Source: JAENVU01 sp963801105
GTDB taxonomy: Bacteria; Actinomycetota; Acidimicrobiia; IMCC26256; JAENVU01
DNA: 64,000 bases
Assembly: GCA_963801105.1 (NCBI GenBank)
Contig: CAWDDH010000003.1
Location: 2,604,001 to 2,668,000 of the forward strand
Direction of reading: 5' to 3'
Under the pieces are notes generated by a model. The model was not told the origin of the DNA, did no database searches, and saw only the letters and a list, made by a program, of their open reading frames with translations. This document shows, in pieces, positions 36,379-44,929 of the stretch; positions within the stretch are counted from its first letter, which is position 1; each line of letters starts with the position of its first letter. The translations under genes were made by a program, and so were the position numbers.

Positions 36379-37671
36379 ATGACGGTGACGGTACCGAACG
36401 AGTTGACGCTCGTCGGGGGTCGCCCGTTGCGGGGGACGTTGGGGCTTCCAGGCTGCAAGGGGATCTCGCACCGGGCGCTGCTCTTCGCCGCGATGGCCGA
36501 GGGCCGGAGCGTGCTCCGGGGCCTCGCCGACGGCGCCGATGTCGGCGCGACGGCCTCGTGCCTCGACGCGCTCGGGGTGCGCCTGCGCAACGCCGACGGC
36601 GCGGTCACGGTCGGCGGGTCCGGGTTCGCGGGCCTGCGCGAGCCGGCCGGGGTCCTGGACTGCGGGAACTCGGGCACCACCATGCGGATGCTCGCCGGCC
36701 TCCTGTCGGGCCGGGAGTTCCTCACGGTGCTCACGGGCGACGAGTCGCTGTCGGCGCGACCGATGGGCCGCGTGCTCGAGCCCCTGCGGGCGATGGGCGC
36801 GCGGGTCGACGGTCGCGAGGGCGCGACGCTGGCACCGATCGTCGTCCGGGGCGGCGCGCTCCAGGGCGTGCGTCACGACCTGCCGACCGCGAGCGGGCAG
36901 GTCAAGACCGCGCTCGTCCTCGCCGGCCTCCAGGCCGAGGGCGTGACCGAGATCCGTGAGCCCGAGCCGAGCCGGGACCACACCGAGCGGATGCTCGGGG
37001 CGCTGGGCGTCACCCTCGCGCGCCCCGACGCCCGTACGGTGCGCGTCGAGGCCGGTCAGCCGGAGCCGTTCGAGCTGACGGTCCCGGGAGACGCGTCGTC
37101 GGCGGCATTCTTCGTGGTGGCGGCCACGATCGTGCCCGGCTCCGACCTGACGCTCACCGACGTGAGCCTCAACCCGGGGCGGATCGCGTACGTGGACGTG
37201 CTGCGCCGCATGGGTGCGCAGATCGAGGTGACGATCACCGGACGCCAGGTCGGCGAGCCGGTCGGGGACATCCACGTCGTCGCGTCCGCCCTCGCGGCCA
37301 CCGACATCGGGGGCGACGAGGCGATCATCGACGAGCTGCCCGTGCTCGCGATCGCGGCCGCGTTCGCGGAGGGCGTCACGACCATCCACGACGCGGCGGA
37401 GCTCGCGGTCAAGGAGAGCAACCGCATCGGCACCGTCGAGCAGGAGCTGACCCAGCTCGGGATCGGTGTCGAGCCTCGACCCGATGGCCTCGTGATCCGC
37501 GGCGGCGCGCCCGTCGGTGCCGTGCTGAAGAGCCACTCCGACCACCGGGTCGCCATGGCGGCCGCGGTCGCCGGGCTCGCGGCGGCAGGGGAGACGACGA
37601 TCCGCGGCTTCGCCGTGACGGCGGTGTCCTATCCGGGGTTCGCCGCGGACCTGGAGTCGGTGCTGTCGTGA
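36379..37671 (+). CDS. aroA: 3-phosphoshikimate 1-carboxyvinyltransferase (EPSP synthase)
   Basis: 430 residues; joins PEP and shikimate-3-phosphate. Landmarks are LPGCKGISHRALLFAAMAEG at the N-terminus, DCGNSGTTMRMLAG, PTASGQVKTALVLAG, AVKESNRIGTVEQEL and HSDHRVAMA. The usual Lys-Ser of the first motif is Lys-Gly (residues 27-28) here. A strong GGAGGAGG ribosome site precedes the ATG. It overlaps cmk by four bases. Confidence 0.96.
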   Translation: MTVTVPNELTLVGGRPLRGTLGLPGCKGISHRALLFAAMAEGRSVLRGLADGADVGATASCLDALGVRLRNADGAVTVGGSGFAGLREPAGVLDCGNSGTTMRMLAGLLSGREFLTVLTGDESLSARPMGRVLEPLRAMGARVDGREGATLAPIVVRGGALQGVRHDLPTASGQVKTALVLAGLQAEGVTEIREPEPSRDHTERMLGALGVTLARPDARTVRVEAGQPEPFELTVPGDASSAAFFVVAATIVPGSDLTLTDVSLNPGRIAYVDVLRRMGAQIEVTITGRQVGEPVGDIHVVASALAATDIGGDEAIIDELPVLAIAAAFAEGVTTIHDAAELAVKESNRIGTVEQELTQLGIGVEPRPDGLVIRGGAPVGAVLKSHSDHRVAMAAAVAGLAAAGETTIRGFAVTAVSYPGFAADLESVLS

Positions 37672-38348
37672 GCCTCGGGACCGCCCGCCGGGTCGTCGCG
37701 ATCGACGGCCCGTCCGGTTCGGGCAAGAGCACGATCGGGCGCGGCGTCGCCGCCGCGCTCGGCCTCGAGGTGCTCGACACCGGTGCCATGTACCGCGCGA
37801 TCACGGCGGCTGTGCTGCGGGCGGGGCTCGAGCCCACCGATGCCGACGGTGTGACCGCGCTGGCCCGAAAGGTCCGCATCGAGGTGGGGGAGGGCGCGGC
37901 GACCCTCGACGGCGACGACGTGTCGGCCGAGATCCGCGGTCCGGAGGTGACGGCCGCGGTGTCGGCCGTCTCCGCCCACCCGGGGGTGCGGGCCGAGCTC
38001 GTCGCCCGGCAGCGGGCCTGGGTGGACGCCCGCGGCGGTGGCGTGGTGGAGGGTCGCGACATCGGGTCGGTCGTGTTCCCCGACGCGCCCGTGAAGGTCT
38101 TCCTCACCGCGTCGGACGCGGAACGGGCCCTTCGGCGCCAGCGCGACGAGGAGGCCTCGGCCCGGAACGTGTCGGTGGACGAGCTCCGGGCGTCGATGGC
38201 CCGGCGGGACGCGGCGGACTCGAGTCGGGCCGCCTCGCCCCTCCGCACAGCCGACGGCGCGATGATCCTGGACACGACCGATCGCACCCCGGAGGACATC
38301 GTGGCCCAGATCGTGGACCGGTTCCGCACGGCGGAGGCGGGAACGTGA
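37668..38348 (+). CDS. cmk: Cytidylate kinase
   Basis: 226 residues; phosphorylates CMP and dCMP. The P-loop is DGPSGSGKSTIGRGVA, followed by VLDTGAMYRAITAAVL. The catalytic region is VEGRDIGSVVFPDAPVKVFLTA, with a RDAADSSRAASPL segment before the C-terminus. It overlaps aroA upstream and plsC downstream by four bases each. The cmk-plsC-der neighbourhood is conserved in many bacteria. Confidence 0.96.
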   Translation: MSLGTARRVVAIDGPSGSGKSTIGRGVAAALGLEVLDTGAMYRAITAAVLRAGLEPTDADGVTALARKVRIEVGEGAATLDGDDVSAEIRGPEVTAAVSAVSAHPGVRAELVARQRAWVDARGGGVVEGRDIGSVVFPDAPVKVFLTASDAERALRRQRDEEASARNVSVDELRASMARRDAADSSRAASPLRTADGAMILDTTDRTPEDIVAQIVDRFRTAEAGT

Positions 38349-38986
38349 CGTTCTACGGATTCGCCCGCGCGCTCCTGCTCGGCATCTCCAAGGTCCTCTT
38401 CCGGATCCGCATCTCGGGCACCGAGCACGTCCCCACCGAGGGGGCGTTCATCGTGGCGCCCAGCCACCGGTCCTACCTCGACACCCCCTTCGTCTCCTTC
38501 ATCACGCGTCGCCGGATCCGGTTCATGGCCAAGGAGGAGCTGTTCACCAACTCGTTCGGGAACAAGCTCTTCATCGCGCTCGGCGGAATTCCCGTCACGC
38601 GCGGGTCCGCGAGCGCGCGGTCGGCGATGAAGGCGATCCAGGCGGCGCTCGAGGCGGGGGAACCGGCGGCGGTGTTCCCGGAGGGCACGCGCAGCCACGG
38701 CCCCGACATCGCGCCCCTCTTCGACGGCACCGCCTACCTCGCGGTGCGCCTCGGGGTGCCGATCGTGCCCGTCGGCATCGGCGGCAGCGAGGAGATCCTC
38801 GCCAGCGGCAAGAAGCTGCCGCGCCTGCACAGGGTGTCGGTCCGCGTGGGTGCCCCGATCCGGCCGCCGGCCGGGGCGACGACCCGACATCGCGCGGACC
38901 TCGTGGCGCTCAGCGACGAGCTGATGAAGTCGCTCCAGTCGCTCTTCGACGACGCCCGTGCCGAGGCCGGCTGCTCCTCCACCTGA
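38345..38986 (+). CDS. plsC: 1-acyl-sn-glycerol-3-phosphate acyltransferase (PlsC-like)
   Basis: 213 residues. The acyltransferase motifs are APSHRSYLDTPFVS (HX4D) near residue 38, GGIPVTRGSASARS, and FPEGTRSHGPDI. An amphipathic or short hydrophobic N-terminus anchors it to the inner face of the membrane. It transfers an acyl group to lysophosphatidic acid. It is the last gene of the scpA-to-plsC run and is followed by a strong hairpin. Confidence 0.88.
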   Translation: MTFYGFARALLLGISKVLFRIRISGTEHVPTEGAFIVAPSHRSYLDTPFVSFITRRRIRFMAKEELFTNSFGNKLFIALGGIPVTRGSASARSAMKAIQAALEAGEPAAVFPEGTRSHGPDIAPLFDGTAYLAVRLGVPIVPVGIGGSEEILASGKKLPRLHRVSVRVGAPIRPPAGATTRHRADLVALSDELMKSLQSLFDDARAEAGCSST

Positions 38987-38993
38987 TGTGTGC

Positions 38994-39027
38994 GCCCGAA
39001 TCGAGGCCTGAACTCCCCGATTCGGGC
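38994..39027. terminator. Hairpin between convergent plsC and CopD-like genes
   Basis: GCCCGAATCG and CGATTCGGGC are perfect 10-bp inverted repeats around a 14-base loop, starting 7 bases after the plsC stop. It lies in a 100-base gap between convergent genes and could terminate transcription from both sides. There is no U-run. Confidence 0.6.
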
Positions 39028-39086
39028 CGGCAGAGTGGTGGGTGGTGGGGCGGTTCTGCGCGTCGACCCGGGGTGACGGGTGCCGC

Positions 39087-39560
39087 TCAGCCGGAGAGGA
39101 GCACGCCGAGGAAGAGCGCGGCGACGGCGAAGAGCACCGAGACGCCTTCGCACGCGCCCGAGAAGGCGGCGGCGGCGCGTCGGGACGACGCGTCGGTGGC
39201 GGCACGGACCCGGGGCGCGGCGACGAGGATGTGCACCGCGGCCGCGATGCCCGAGATCGCGACGCAGCCGAGCTTGGCCATGAGCGTCGCGAGCCACGGG
39301 CCGCCCTGATCGCCGACGTGCAGGGCGGTGAGGTTCCAGACCCCGGTCAGGAGCAGCACTGCGAACGCGGTCCACGCCGCGACCTGGAACCGCTGGGCGA
39401 CGGCGCGGATGCGTGCCCGCGCCGCCTCAGGGTCCGGGTCGTCCGCCGCCGGTCGCAACGCGGGGATGACGGCTCCCAGTGTGATCTGCCCACCGACCCA
39501 GACGGTCGCAGCGAGCACGTGGAGGAACAGTCGGAGCGTCGTCGCGGTGACCGGGAGCAC
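39087..39560 (-). CDS. CopD-like four-helix membrane protein
   Basis: 157 residues with four hydrophobic helices. The first contains LHVLAATVWVGGQITLG, a motif found in CopD/DUF-type putative copper or haem membrane proteins. Two loop histidines (ALHVGD and AVHILV) could bind metal. It lies 6 bases after the ispH stop on the same strand, so they are probably co-transcribed. Function is not established. Confidence 0.65.
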   Translation of the reverse strand: MLPVTATTLRLFLHVLAATVWVGGQITLGAVIPALRPAADDPDPEAARARIRAVAQRFQVAAWTAFAVLLLTGVWNLTALHVGDQGGPWLATLMAKLGCVAISGIAAAVHILVAAPRVRAATDASSRRAAAAFSGACEGVSVLFAVAALFLGVLLSG

Positions 39561-39566
39561 GGGAAC

Positions 39567-40574
39567 TCAGCGTCCGGAGCTGCGAACCAGATCGGCGAGC
39601 ACGTCGGCGGCGGAGATCGAGCGGTCGTCGCCGGCGATGAGATCCCGGAGCTCGCGCGGCGGAGGGAAGTACTCGTCCTCGTCGGTCACGTGGACCAGCT
39701 CGACTCCCTCGGTCGGCGCGAGCTTCGCGATCACGGCCTGCACGGTGTCCTCCGGCGCGCTCGCTCCGGCGGTCACGCCGACCACCGACGCTTCGCCCAG
39801 CGTGGCCAGCGTCAGCTCCTGCGGACCGTCGATGCGCAGGACGTTCGGGCACCCCGCGGTCTCGGCGACCTTGGCGAGCGCGATGGTGTTGGACGAGTTC
39901 GCGCTGCCGATGACCACGACCGCGTCGGCTCGGGCCGCGATGGCCGAGAGCGCAGACTGCCGGTTGGTCGTCGCGAAGCACAGGTCGTTGCGCGTGGCGG
40001 TCCAGAGCTCGGGGAAGCGGTCCCGGGCGTCGTTGGCGATGCCCTCCCAGTCGTGCAGCGCCAGTGTGGTCTGGGCGAGGAGCGCCACCCGGTCGGGGTC
40101 GGTCACCTCGGCGAGGGCCTGGTCGAGGTCGTCGTCGTGCTCGACCAGGCGGATCGCCCCGGGCGCGACCGCCAGGGTGCCGACGGCCTCGTCGTGGCCG
40201 GCGTGGCCGACGTAGAGGATCGTGTAGCCCTTCCCGGCGCGCACACGGGCCTCGTGGTGCACCTTGGTCACCAGCGGGCACACCGCGTTCACGACGAAAC
40301 GGTCGCGGTCTCGCGCCGCGGCGACGATCTCGGGCCCCGAGCCGTGGGCCGAGAGCATCAGCGGGGCCCCGGCGGGGACCTCGTCGATGTCATCGACGAA
40401 GACCACCCCGAGGTTCTCGAACCGCTCGACGATCAGCCGGTTGTGGACGATCTCGTGGTAGCAGTACACCGGCGCCGGGAAGAGTCGCACCATCCACGCG
40501 AGGGCCTTGATCGCCATCTCCACGCCGGCGCAGAAGCCGCGCGGCTCGGCCAGGAGCACTTTGCGGACGGGCAC
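39567..40574 (-). CDS. ispH: 4-hydroxy-3-methylbut-2-enyl diphosphate reductase
   Basis: 335 residues; the last step of the non-mevalonate isoprenoid pathway, producing IPP and DMAPP for polyprenyl lipid carriers. The three Fe-S cysteines are in EPRGFCAGVEMAI (C15), VNAVCPLVTKVH (about 99) and NDLCFATTNRQ (about 199). Catalytic Glu and His segments GHAGHDEAVGTL and ASAPEDTVQAVI are present. It starts with GTG 6 bases after a TAGCCT box and is divergent from the DUF512 gene. Confidence 0.96.
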   Translation of the reverse strand: MPVRKVLLAEPRGFCAGVEMAIKALAWMVRLFPAPVYCYHEIVHNRLIVERFENLGVVFVDDIDEVPAGAPLMLSAHGSGPEIVAAARDRDRFVVNAVCPLVTKVHHEARVRAGKGYTILYVGHAGHDEAVGTLAVAPGAIRLVEHDDDLDQALAEVTDPDRVALLAQTTLALHDWEGIANDARDRFPELWTATRNDLCFATTNRQSALSAIAARADAVVVIGSANSSNTIALAKVAETAGCPNVLRIDGPQELTLATLGEASVVGVTAGASAPEDTVQAVIAKLAPTEGVELVHVTDEDEYFPPPRELRDLIAGDDRSISAADVLADLVRSSGR

Positions 40575-40580
40575 CGTTCA

Positions 40581-40586
40581 AGGCTA
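40581..40586 (-). promoter_or_regulatory. Candidate -10 element (TAGCCT) for ispH
   Basis: On the minus strand TAGCCT ends 6 bases before the ispH GTG at 40574. It is divergent from the DUF512 box only 20 bases away. Confidence 0.48.
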
Positions 40587-40606
40587 ACGCCGGCGGTGCG
40601 CGCTCC

Positions 40607-40612
40607 TAGACT
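40607..40612 (+). promoter_or_regulatory. Candidate -10 element (TAGACT) for the DUF512 gene
   Basis: TAGACT ends 6 bases before the ATG at 40619, with only cytosines between and hence no ribosome site, strongly suggesting leaderless transcription. Confidence 0.5.
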
Positions 40613-40618
40613 CCCCCC

Positions 40619-42022
40619 ATGCCCCTTGCACGTGTTGTTGCCGTCGCGCCCGGAAGTCCGGCCGCGACCGCAGGCGTGAGCGTCGGCGACGAGATCGTCG
40701 ACGTGAACGGCGAGGAGCTGCGCGACGTCATCCGCTACCAGGTCCAGGTCGACGAGCCCCACGTGGCGCTCACGCTGCGAAACGGCGAGCAGGAGCGCGT
40801 CGTGACGGTCGACAAGCCGGCCGGGGCCCCGCTCGGGCTGGAGCTTCACAGCGCGGTGTTCGACCGGATCCGCACCTGCGACAACCACTGCCCGTTCTGC
40901 TTCATCCATCAGCTCCCCAAGGGGATGCGGAAGAGCCTGTACCTGAAGGACGACGACTACCGGCTCTCGCATCTCTACGGGAACTTCACGACGCTCACCC
41001 GCTTCACCGAGGCCGACCTCGAGCGCGTGCTCACCGAGGGTCTCGGTCCGCTCTACGTCTCGATCCATGCCACCGATCCCGATGTCCGGACCCGGCTCCT
41101 GCGGAACCGCCGCGGCGCGACGAGCCTGCGGTGGCTCGGGTTGCTGCTCGACGCCGGCGTGGAGATCCACGGGCAGGTCGTGGTGTGTCCGGGCGTGAAC
41201 GACGGCGCGGTGCTCGACGACACGCTGCTCGGCGTCCTGGACCGTTTCCCCGGCCTGGCCTCGGTCGGTGTCGTCCCGCTCGGGGTGTCGGCGCACAACG
41301 GCGAGCCCGACATGCGACCGCACACCCGGGCCGAGGCCGACGGCGTGCTCGCGACGATCACACGCTGGCAGGGCCGGTTCCTCGCTGCGCTCGGGCACCG
41401 GATGGTGTTCGCCGCCGACGAGTACTTCCTCATGACCGATCGCCCGATGCCCACCGCCGACGAGTACGAGGGCTTCGTGCAGCACGAGAACGGGATCGGG
41501 ATGGCGCGCACGTTCCACGACGAGGTCACCGCCGCGGCGAGCGGCCGGGTCGTCGCCGGGACCGGTCCGCGCGCGGGCTTCTTCGCGTGGGTCGACGGCG
41601 CCCCGGCCGAGGGGTATCGGGCTCCGCGCCGGCTCCACGTCGTCGACGAGCGGAGCACCGCCGCCCCGCCCCGCCGCACCGTCGTGCTCACCGGTGAGTA
41701 CGGGGCGAGGGTGTTGACGCCGCTCGTCCCGACGCTGGAATCGGTCGCGGGCGCGCCCATCGAGATCCGGCCCGTGGCCAACTCGTTCTTCGGCGGCAAC
41801 ATCGCGGTCACCGGGCTCCTCACGGGCGCGGACCTCGCGCGGGCGCTCGCCGTCGTCCCGGCGGACACCCGCGTGCTCCTGCCGGACGTCGTGCTCTCTC
41901 AGGACCGGTTCCTCGACGGCTCGCGGCTCACGGACCTGCCCCGTCCGGTCGAGGTCGTCCCGACCGACGGCGTGTCCCTCGTCGCCGCACTGCGGGGCGC
42001 CCCGATCGCAGCGACCGCATGA
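40619..42022 (+). CDS. DUF512 family protein: PDZ domain plus radical-SAM-like Fe-S domain
   Basis: 467 residues. An N-terminal PDZ-like domain (VVAVAPGSPAATAGVSVGDEI) is followed by CDNHCPFCF, a CX3CX2C iron-sulphur motif at Cys87, Cys91 and Cys94, as in radical SAM enzymes. HATDPDVRTRLLRN and PGVNDG follow, then the C-terminal DUF512 domain (GEYGARVLTPLVP, FFGGNIAVTGLLTG). The biochemical function is unknown. It overlaps der by four bases, an arrangement found in other bacteria and suggestive of a role connected with ribosome assembly. Confidence 0.88.
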   Translation: MPLARVVAVAPGSPAATAGVSVGDEIVDVNGEELRDVIRYQVQVDEPHVALTLRNGEQERVVTVDKPAGAPLGLELHSAVFDRIRTCDNHCPFCFIHQLPKGMRKSLYLKDDDYRLSHLYGNFTTLTRFTEADLERVLTEGLGPLYVSIHATDPDVRTRLLRNRRGATSLRWLGLLLDAGVEIHGQVVVCPGVNDGAVLDDTLLGVLDRFPGLASVGVVPLGVSAHNGEPDMRPHTRAEADGVLATITRWQGRFLAALGHRMVFAADEYFLMTDRPMPTADEYEGFVQHENGIGMARTFHDEVTAAASGRVVAGTGPRAGFFAWVDGAPAEGYRAPRRLHVVDERSTAAPPRRTVVLTGEYGARVLTPLVPTLESVAGAPIEIRPVANSFFGGNIAVTGLLTGADLARALAVVPADTRVLLPDVVLSQDRFLDGSRLTDLPRPVEVVPTDGVSLVAALRGAPIAATA

Positions 42023-43333
42023 CCCGTCCCGTCGTCGCGATCGTCGGCCGCCCGAACGTGGGCAAGTCGACGCTCGTCAACCGGTTCGTCGGTCGCCGCG
42101 AGGCGATCGTGCAGGAGAAGCCCGGCGTCACACGGGACCGCAAGGAGCTCGTGGCCGACTGGAACGGTCGCTCGTTCCTCGTCGTCGACACCGGCGGCTG
42201 GATCGCGACCGACGAGCCGCTCGCCAAGCAGGTGAGCCTCCAGGCCGAACGGGCGATCCGCGAGGCCGACGTCGTCCTGCTCGTCGTCGACGTCACCGTC
42301 GGCACGACCGAGGAGGACGCCCAGGTCGCGCGGATCCTCCAGCGGTCCGATCGGCCCGTGCTGCTCGTCGCGAACAAGGCCGACGACGACCGCCGCGAGC
42401 ACGAGATCTGGCCGTTCGCCAAGCTCGGCCTCGGCGAACCCCACCCGGTGTCGGCGATCCACGGGCGGGGGAGTGGCGACCTGCTCGACGCGGTCGTCGA
42501 TGCGCTGCCGCCGGGCGACGACGAGGCGAAGCCCGAGCCCGAGAGCCCGCGACCGTTCTCCGTCGCGATCGTCGGCCGGCCGAACGTCGGGAAGTCGACG
42601 CTCTTCAACCAGCTCGTCGGCGACGAGCGGTCGGTCGTGCACGACATGCCCGGCACGACGCGCGACACGATCGACACGATCGTCGAGAGCGAGGACGGCG
42701 TGCTGCGCTTCGTCGACACCGCCGGGATGCGCCGCCGCAGCCGGGTGGACGAGGACACCGAGTACTACTCGGTGCTGCGGGCGCTGGACGCGGTGGACCT
42801 CGCCGATGCGGCCCTGCTCGTGATCGACGCGACCGAGGGAGTGTCGCACCAGGACCAACGGCTCGCGGAGCGCATCGACGGCGCCGGGACCGCGATCGTC
42901 GTCGTGCTCAACAAGTGGGATCTCGTGCCGACCGAGGAGCGCGAGCAGATCAAGATCGATGTCGCCGACCGGCTCGGCTTCCTCGGCTACGCCCCGACGC
43001 TGCAGATCTCCGCCCTGACCGGCCGGCAACCTCAAGACGGTGCTCCCGGCCCTGCGCGAGGCCGAGACGGCGTACCACCGCCGGATCCCCACTGCCGGGC
43101 TCATCAAGGTGATCCGGGAGGCGCAGCAGAAGCACCCGCCGCCGCTCGACCGCAAGCACCGCCCCCGGATCCTCTACGCCACCCAGGGTGCCGCCGACCC
43201 ACCGACGTTCACCCTCTTCGCCACGCGGACCCTGCCGGCCACCTACCTGCGCTACATCGAGCGCATGATCCGGGAGCACTTCGACCTCGGTCCCACGCCG
43301 ATCAAGATCCGCGTCCGGCGCCGCCAGGACTAG
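42019..43333 (+). CDS. der: Ribosome-associated GTPase Der (EngA), frameshifted as sequenced
   Basis: Essential double-GTPase of 50S assembly. The first G domain has GRPNVGKSTLVNRF, DTGGW and NKAD; the second has GRPNVGKSTLFNQLVG, DTAGMRRRSRVD and NKWD. The KH-like C-terminal domain (LPALREAETAYHRRIPT to IKIRVRRRQD) lies in another frame. One extra base is present at 43024-43027, just after ISALTGR. Removing it gives 437 residues, exactly normal. An intact product is expected in the living cell, so a sequence error is the likely cause. The alternative in-frame reading runs into nonsense ending near 43392. Confidence 0.93.
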
Positions 43334-43359
43334 GCAGTCGCGACCGACGCCGGAGGCAC

Positions 43360-43365
43360 TACCGT
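43360..43365 (+). promoter_or_regulatory. Candidate -10 element (TACCGT) for the propeller lipoprotein gene
   Basis: TACCGT lies 28 bases before the ATG at 43394. A GGGGAGGG ribosome site fits in the short leader. Confidence 0.35.
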
Positions 43366-43393
43366 TGCCGGGTCACGTCCTGGGGAGGGTGAC

Positions 43394-44893
43394 ATGATCC
43401 GGAGGCTCGCACGACCGCTCGCCATCGCAGCGATCGCGCTGCTCGCGACCACCGGGTGCGCCACGTTGTTGGACGTGTCCGCGCCGGCCGGTGACAACGC
43501 GGCCGGCGTCGGGTGGCTGGGCTGGTACCCCGGCGGCCCGAGCATCTCGGGCAATGGCCGCTTCTCCGTCTTCACCGGCCGTCGATCCGCGCTCGACCCG
43601 ACCTTCGAGGTCTTCCGCCACGACGCGCTCACCGGGACGACGGCGCGTGTCACCGAGGACGCGGATGGCGTGCCGTTCGGCGGCTCCCATCCGGCGATCA
43701 GTCGGGACGGTCGCTTCGTGGCGTTCCTCACCGTCGCGACCCTCGTGCCCGGGGACACCAACCTGCAGTCCCAGTACGGCTGGCCCGGCACCGACGTGTA
43801 CGTGCGCGACATGGTCACCGGCGCGTTCTCGCTGGTCAGCCTCGAGCCGGACGGCGGCCCGTTCGTCACCGGAGGGCTGGAATCGTTCCAGGGGTCCGTG
43901 TTGATCAGCGCCGACGGTCGCTACGTCGCGTTCGCGAGGGAGTCGTTCCAGGGGCGGACCTCGTACTCGTCGATCTACGTCCGTGACCGGACCGCCCCGG
44001 CGCCGGTCGCGGTCGCCGGCGGCTACACGACGCTGCGGGCGATGAGCGGTGACGGGTTGCACGTCGCCCTCGACGATCACAGCACGTGCAGCGGGTCGGG
44101 GCCGTGCCCGACGATCCCGGGGATCCGCGTCGTCGACTGGAAGGCCGCGACCACGTTTCAGATCGACTGCGACTCCGGTGGGGCGATCGGGCTCAGCGAC
44201 GACGCCCGCTACGTCGCCGTCACCCAGGCGGAGCGTCCCGGCTGCCTCGCCGGTCTGGTTCGCCTCGATCGTCACCACCCGTCCTCGCCGAAGCCGTTCC
44301 CGGTGCCGGTGCCGCCGGGTTCGGCCCCCACATCCATGGCGATGTCGTCCGACGGCGCCCGCGTCGCGTTCGCGACCTCCGGCGCGCTCCTCCCCGAGGA
44401 CACGAACGGGTTCACCGACGTCTACACGGGTGACTTCGGGACGGGCGCCGTCGGGATCGCGAGTCGCACTGCGCTGAACGGCTCGGCGGACGGCAACTCC
44501 ATGGGCGTCGGTCTGAGCGCCGACGGGCGCTACGTCACGTTCGGCACGCTGGCCACGAACCTACTGGCCGGCGACAGCGACGGCGTCGAAGACGTGATCG
44601 AAACGCCGACGTTCCGGCCGACACCGTCGCCGGGACTCATCGCAACGCTCGCGCCCGGACAGACCGCGCTTCTGACGGTCCACGGTCAGGGTTTCTCGCC
44701 CGAGACCACGGTCCAGGTTCTCGGTGGCGGAGCGAACGTCGACCACGTGACCGTGCTCAACGGGACTCGCCTGGACGTGACGATCTCGATCGGCCCGGAT
44801 GCCTCGCCGGGTACCCGTGACCTCCATCTGGTGACGTCCGGGCCGTACGGCGACACCGGCGGCTTCTGCTTCGGCTGCCTCACCGTCACGTAG
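43394..44893 (+). CDS. TolB-like beta-propeller lipoprotein
   Basis: 499 residues. A lipoprotein signal has lipobox LATTGC with the lipidated Cys at residue 22. The body has repeated PD40/WD40-like blades with the pattern SxDGRxVAFxT (ISGNGRFSVFTG, ISRDGRFVAFLT, ISADGRYVAFAR, LSADGRYVTFGT). The last ~90 residues resemble an IPT/TIG-type immunoglobulin fold (GQGFSPETTVQVLG). It is probably displayed on the outer face of the membrane. The binding partner is unknown. Promoter and ribosome site indicate its own transcript. Confidence 0.75.
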   Translation: MIRRLARPLAIAAIALLATTGCATLLDVSAPAGDNAAGVGWLGWYPGGPSISGNGRFSVFTGRRSALDPTFEVFRHDALTGTTARVTEDADGVPFGGSHPAISRDGRFVAFLTVATLVPGDTNLQSQYGWPGTDVYVRDMVTGAFSLVSLEPDGGPFVTGGLESFQGSVLISADGRYVAFARESFQGRTSYSSIYVRDRTAPAPVAVAGGYTTLRAMSGDGLHVALDDHSTCSGSGPCPTIPGIRVVDWKAATTFQIDCDSGGAIGLSDDARYVAVTQAERPGCLAGLVRLDRHHPSSPKPFPVPVPPGSAPTSMAMSSDGARVAFATSGALLPEDTNGFTDVYTGDFGTGAVGIASRTALNGSADGNSMGVGLSADGRYVTFGTLATNLLAGDSDGVEDVIETPTFRPTPSPGLIATLAPGQTALLTVHGQGFSPETTVQVLGGGANVDHVTVLNGTRLDVTISIGPDASPGTRDLHLVTSGPYGDTGGFCFGCLTVT

Positions 44894-44916
44894 CCGGGGC
44901 AGCGGGGACCGACCGT

Positions 44917-44922
44917 TAGCCT
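44917..44922 (+). promoter_or_regulatory. Candidate -10 element (TAGCCT) for the HMG-CoA lyase gene
   Basis: TAGCCT ends 7 bases before the ATG at 44930. No ribosome site lies in the short spacer. Confidence 0.48.
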
Positions 44923-44929
44923 GTACCGG

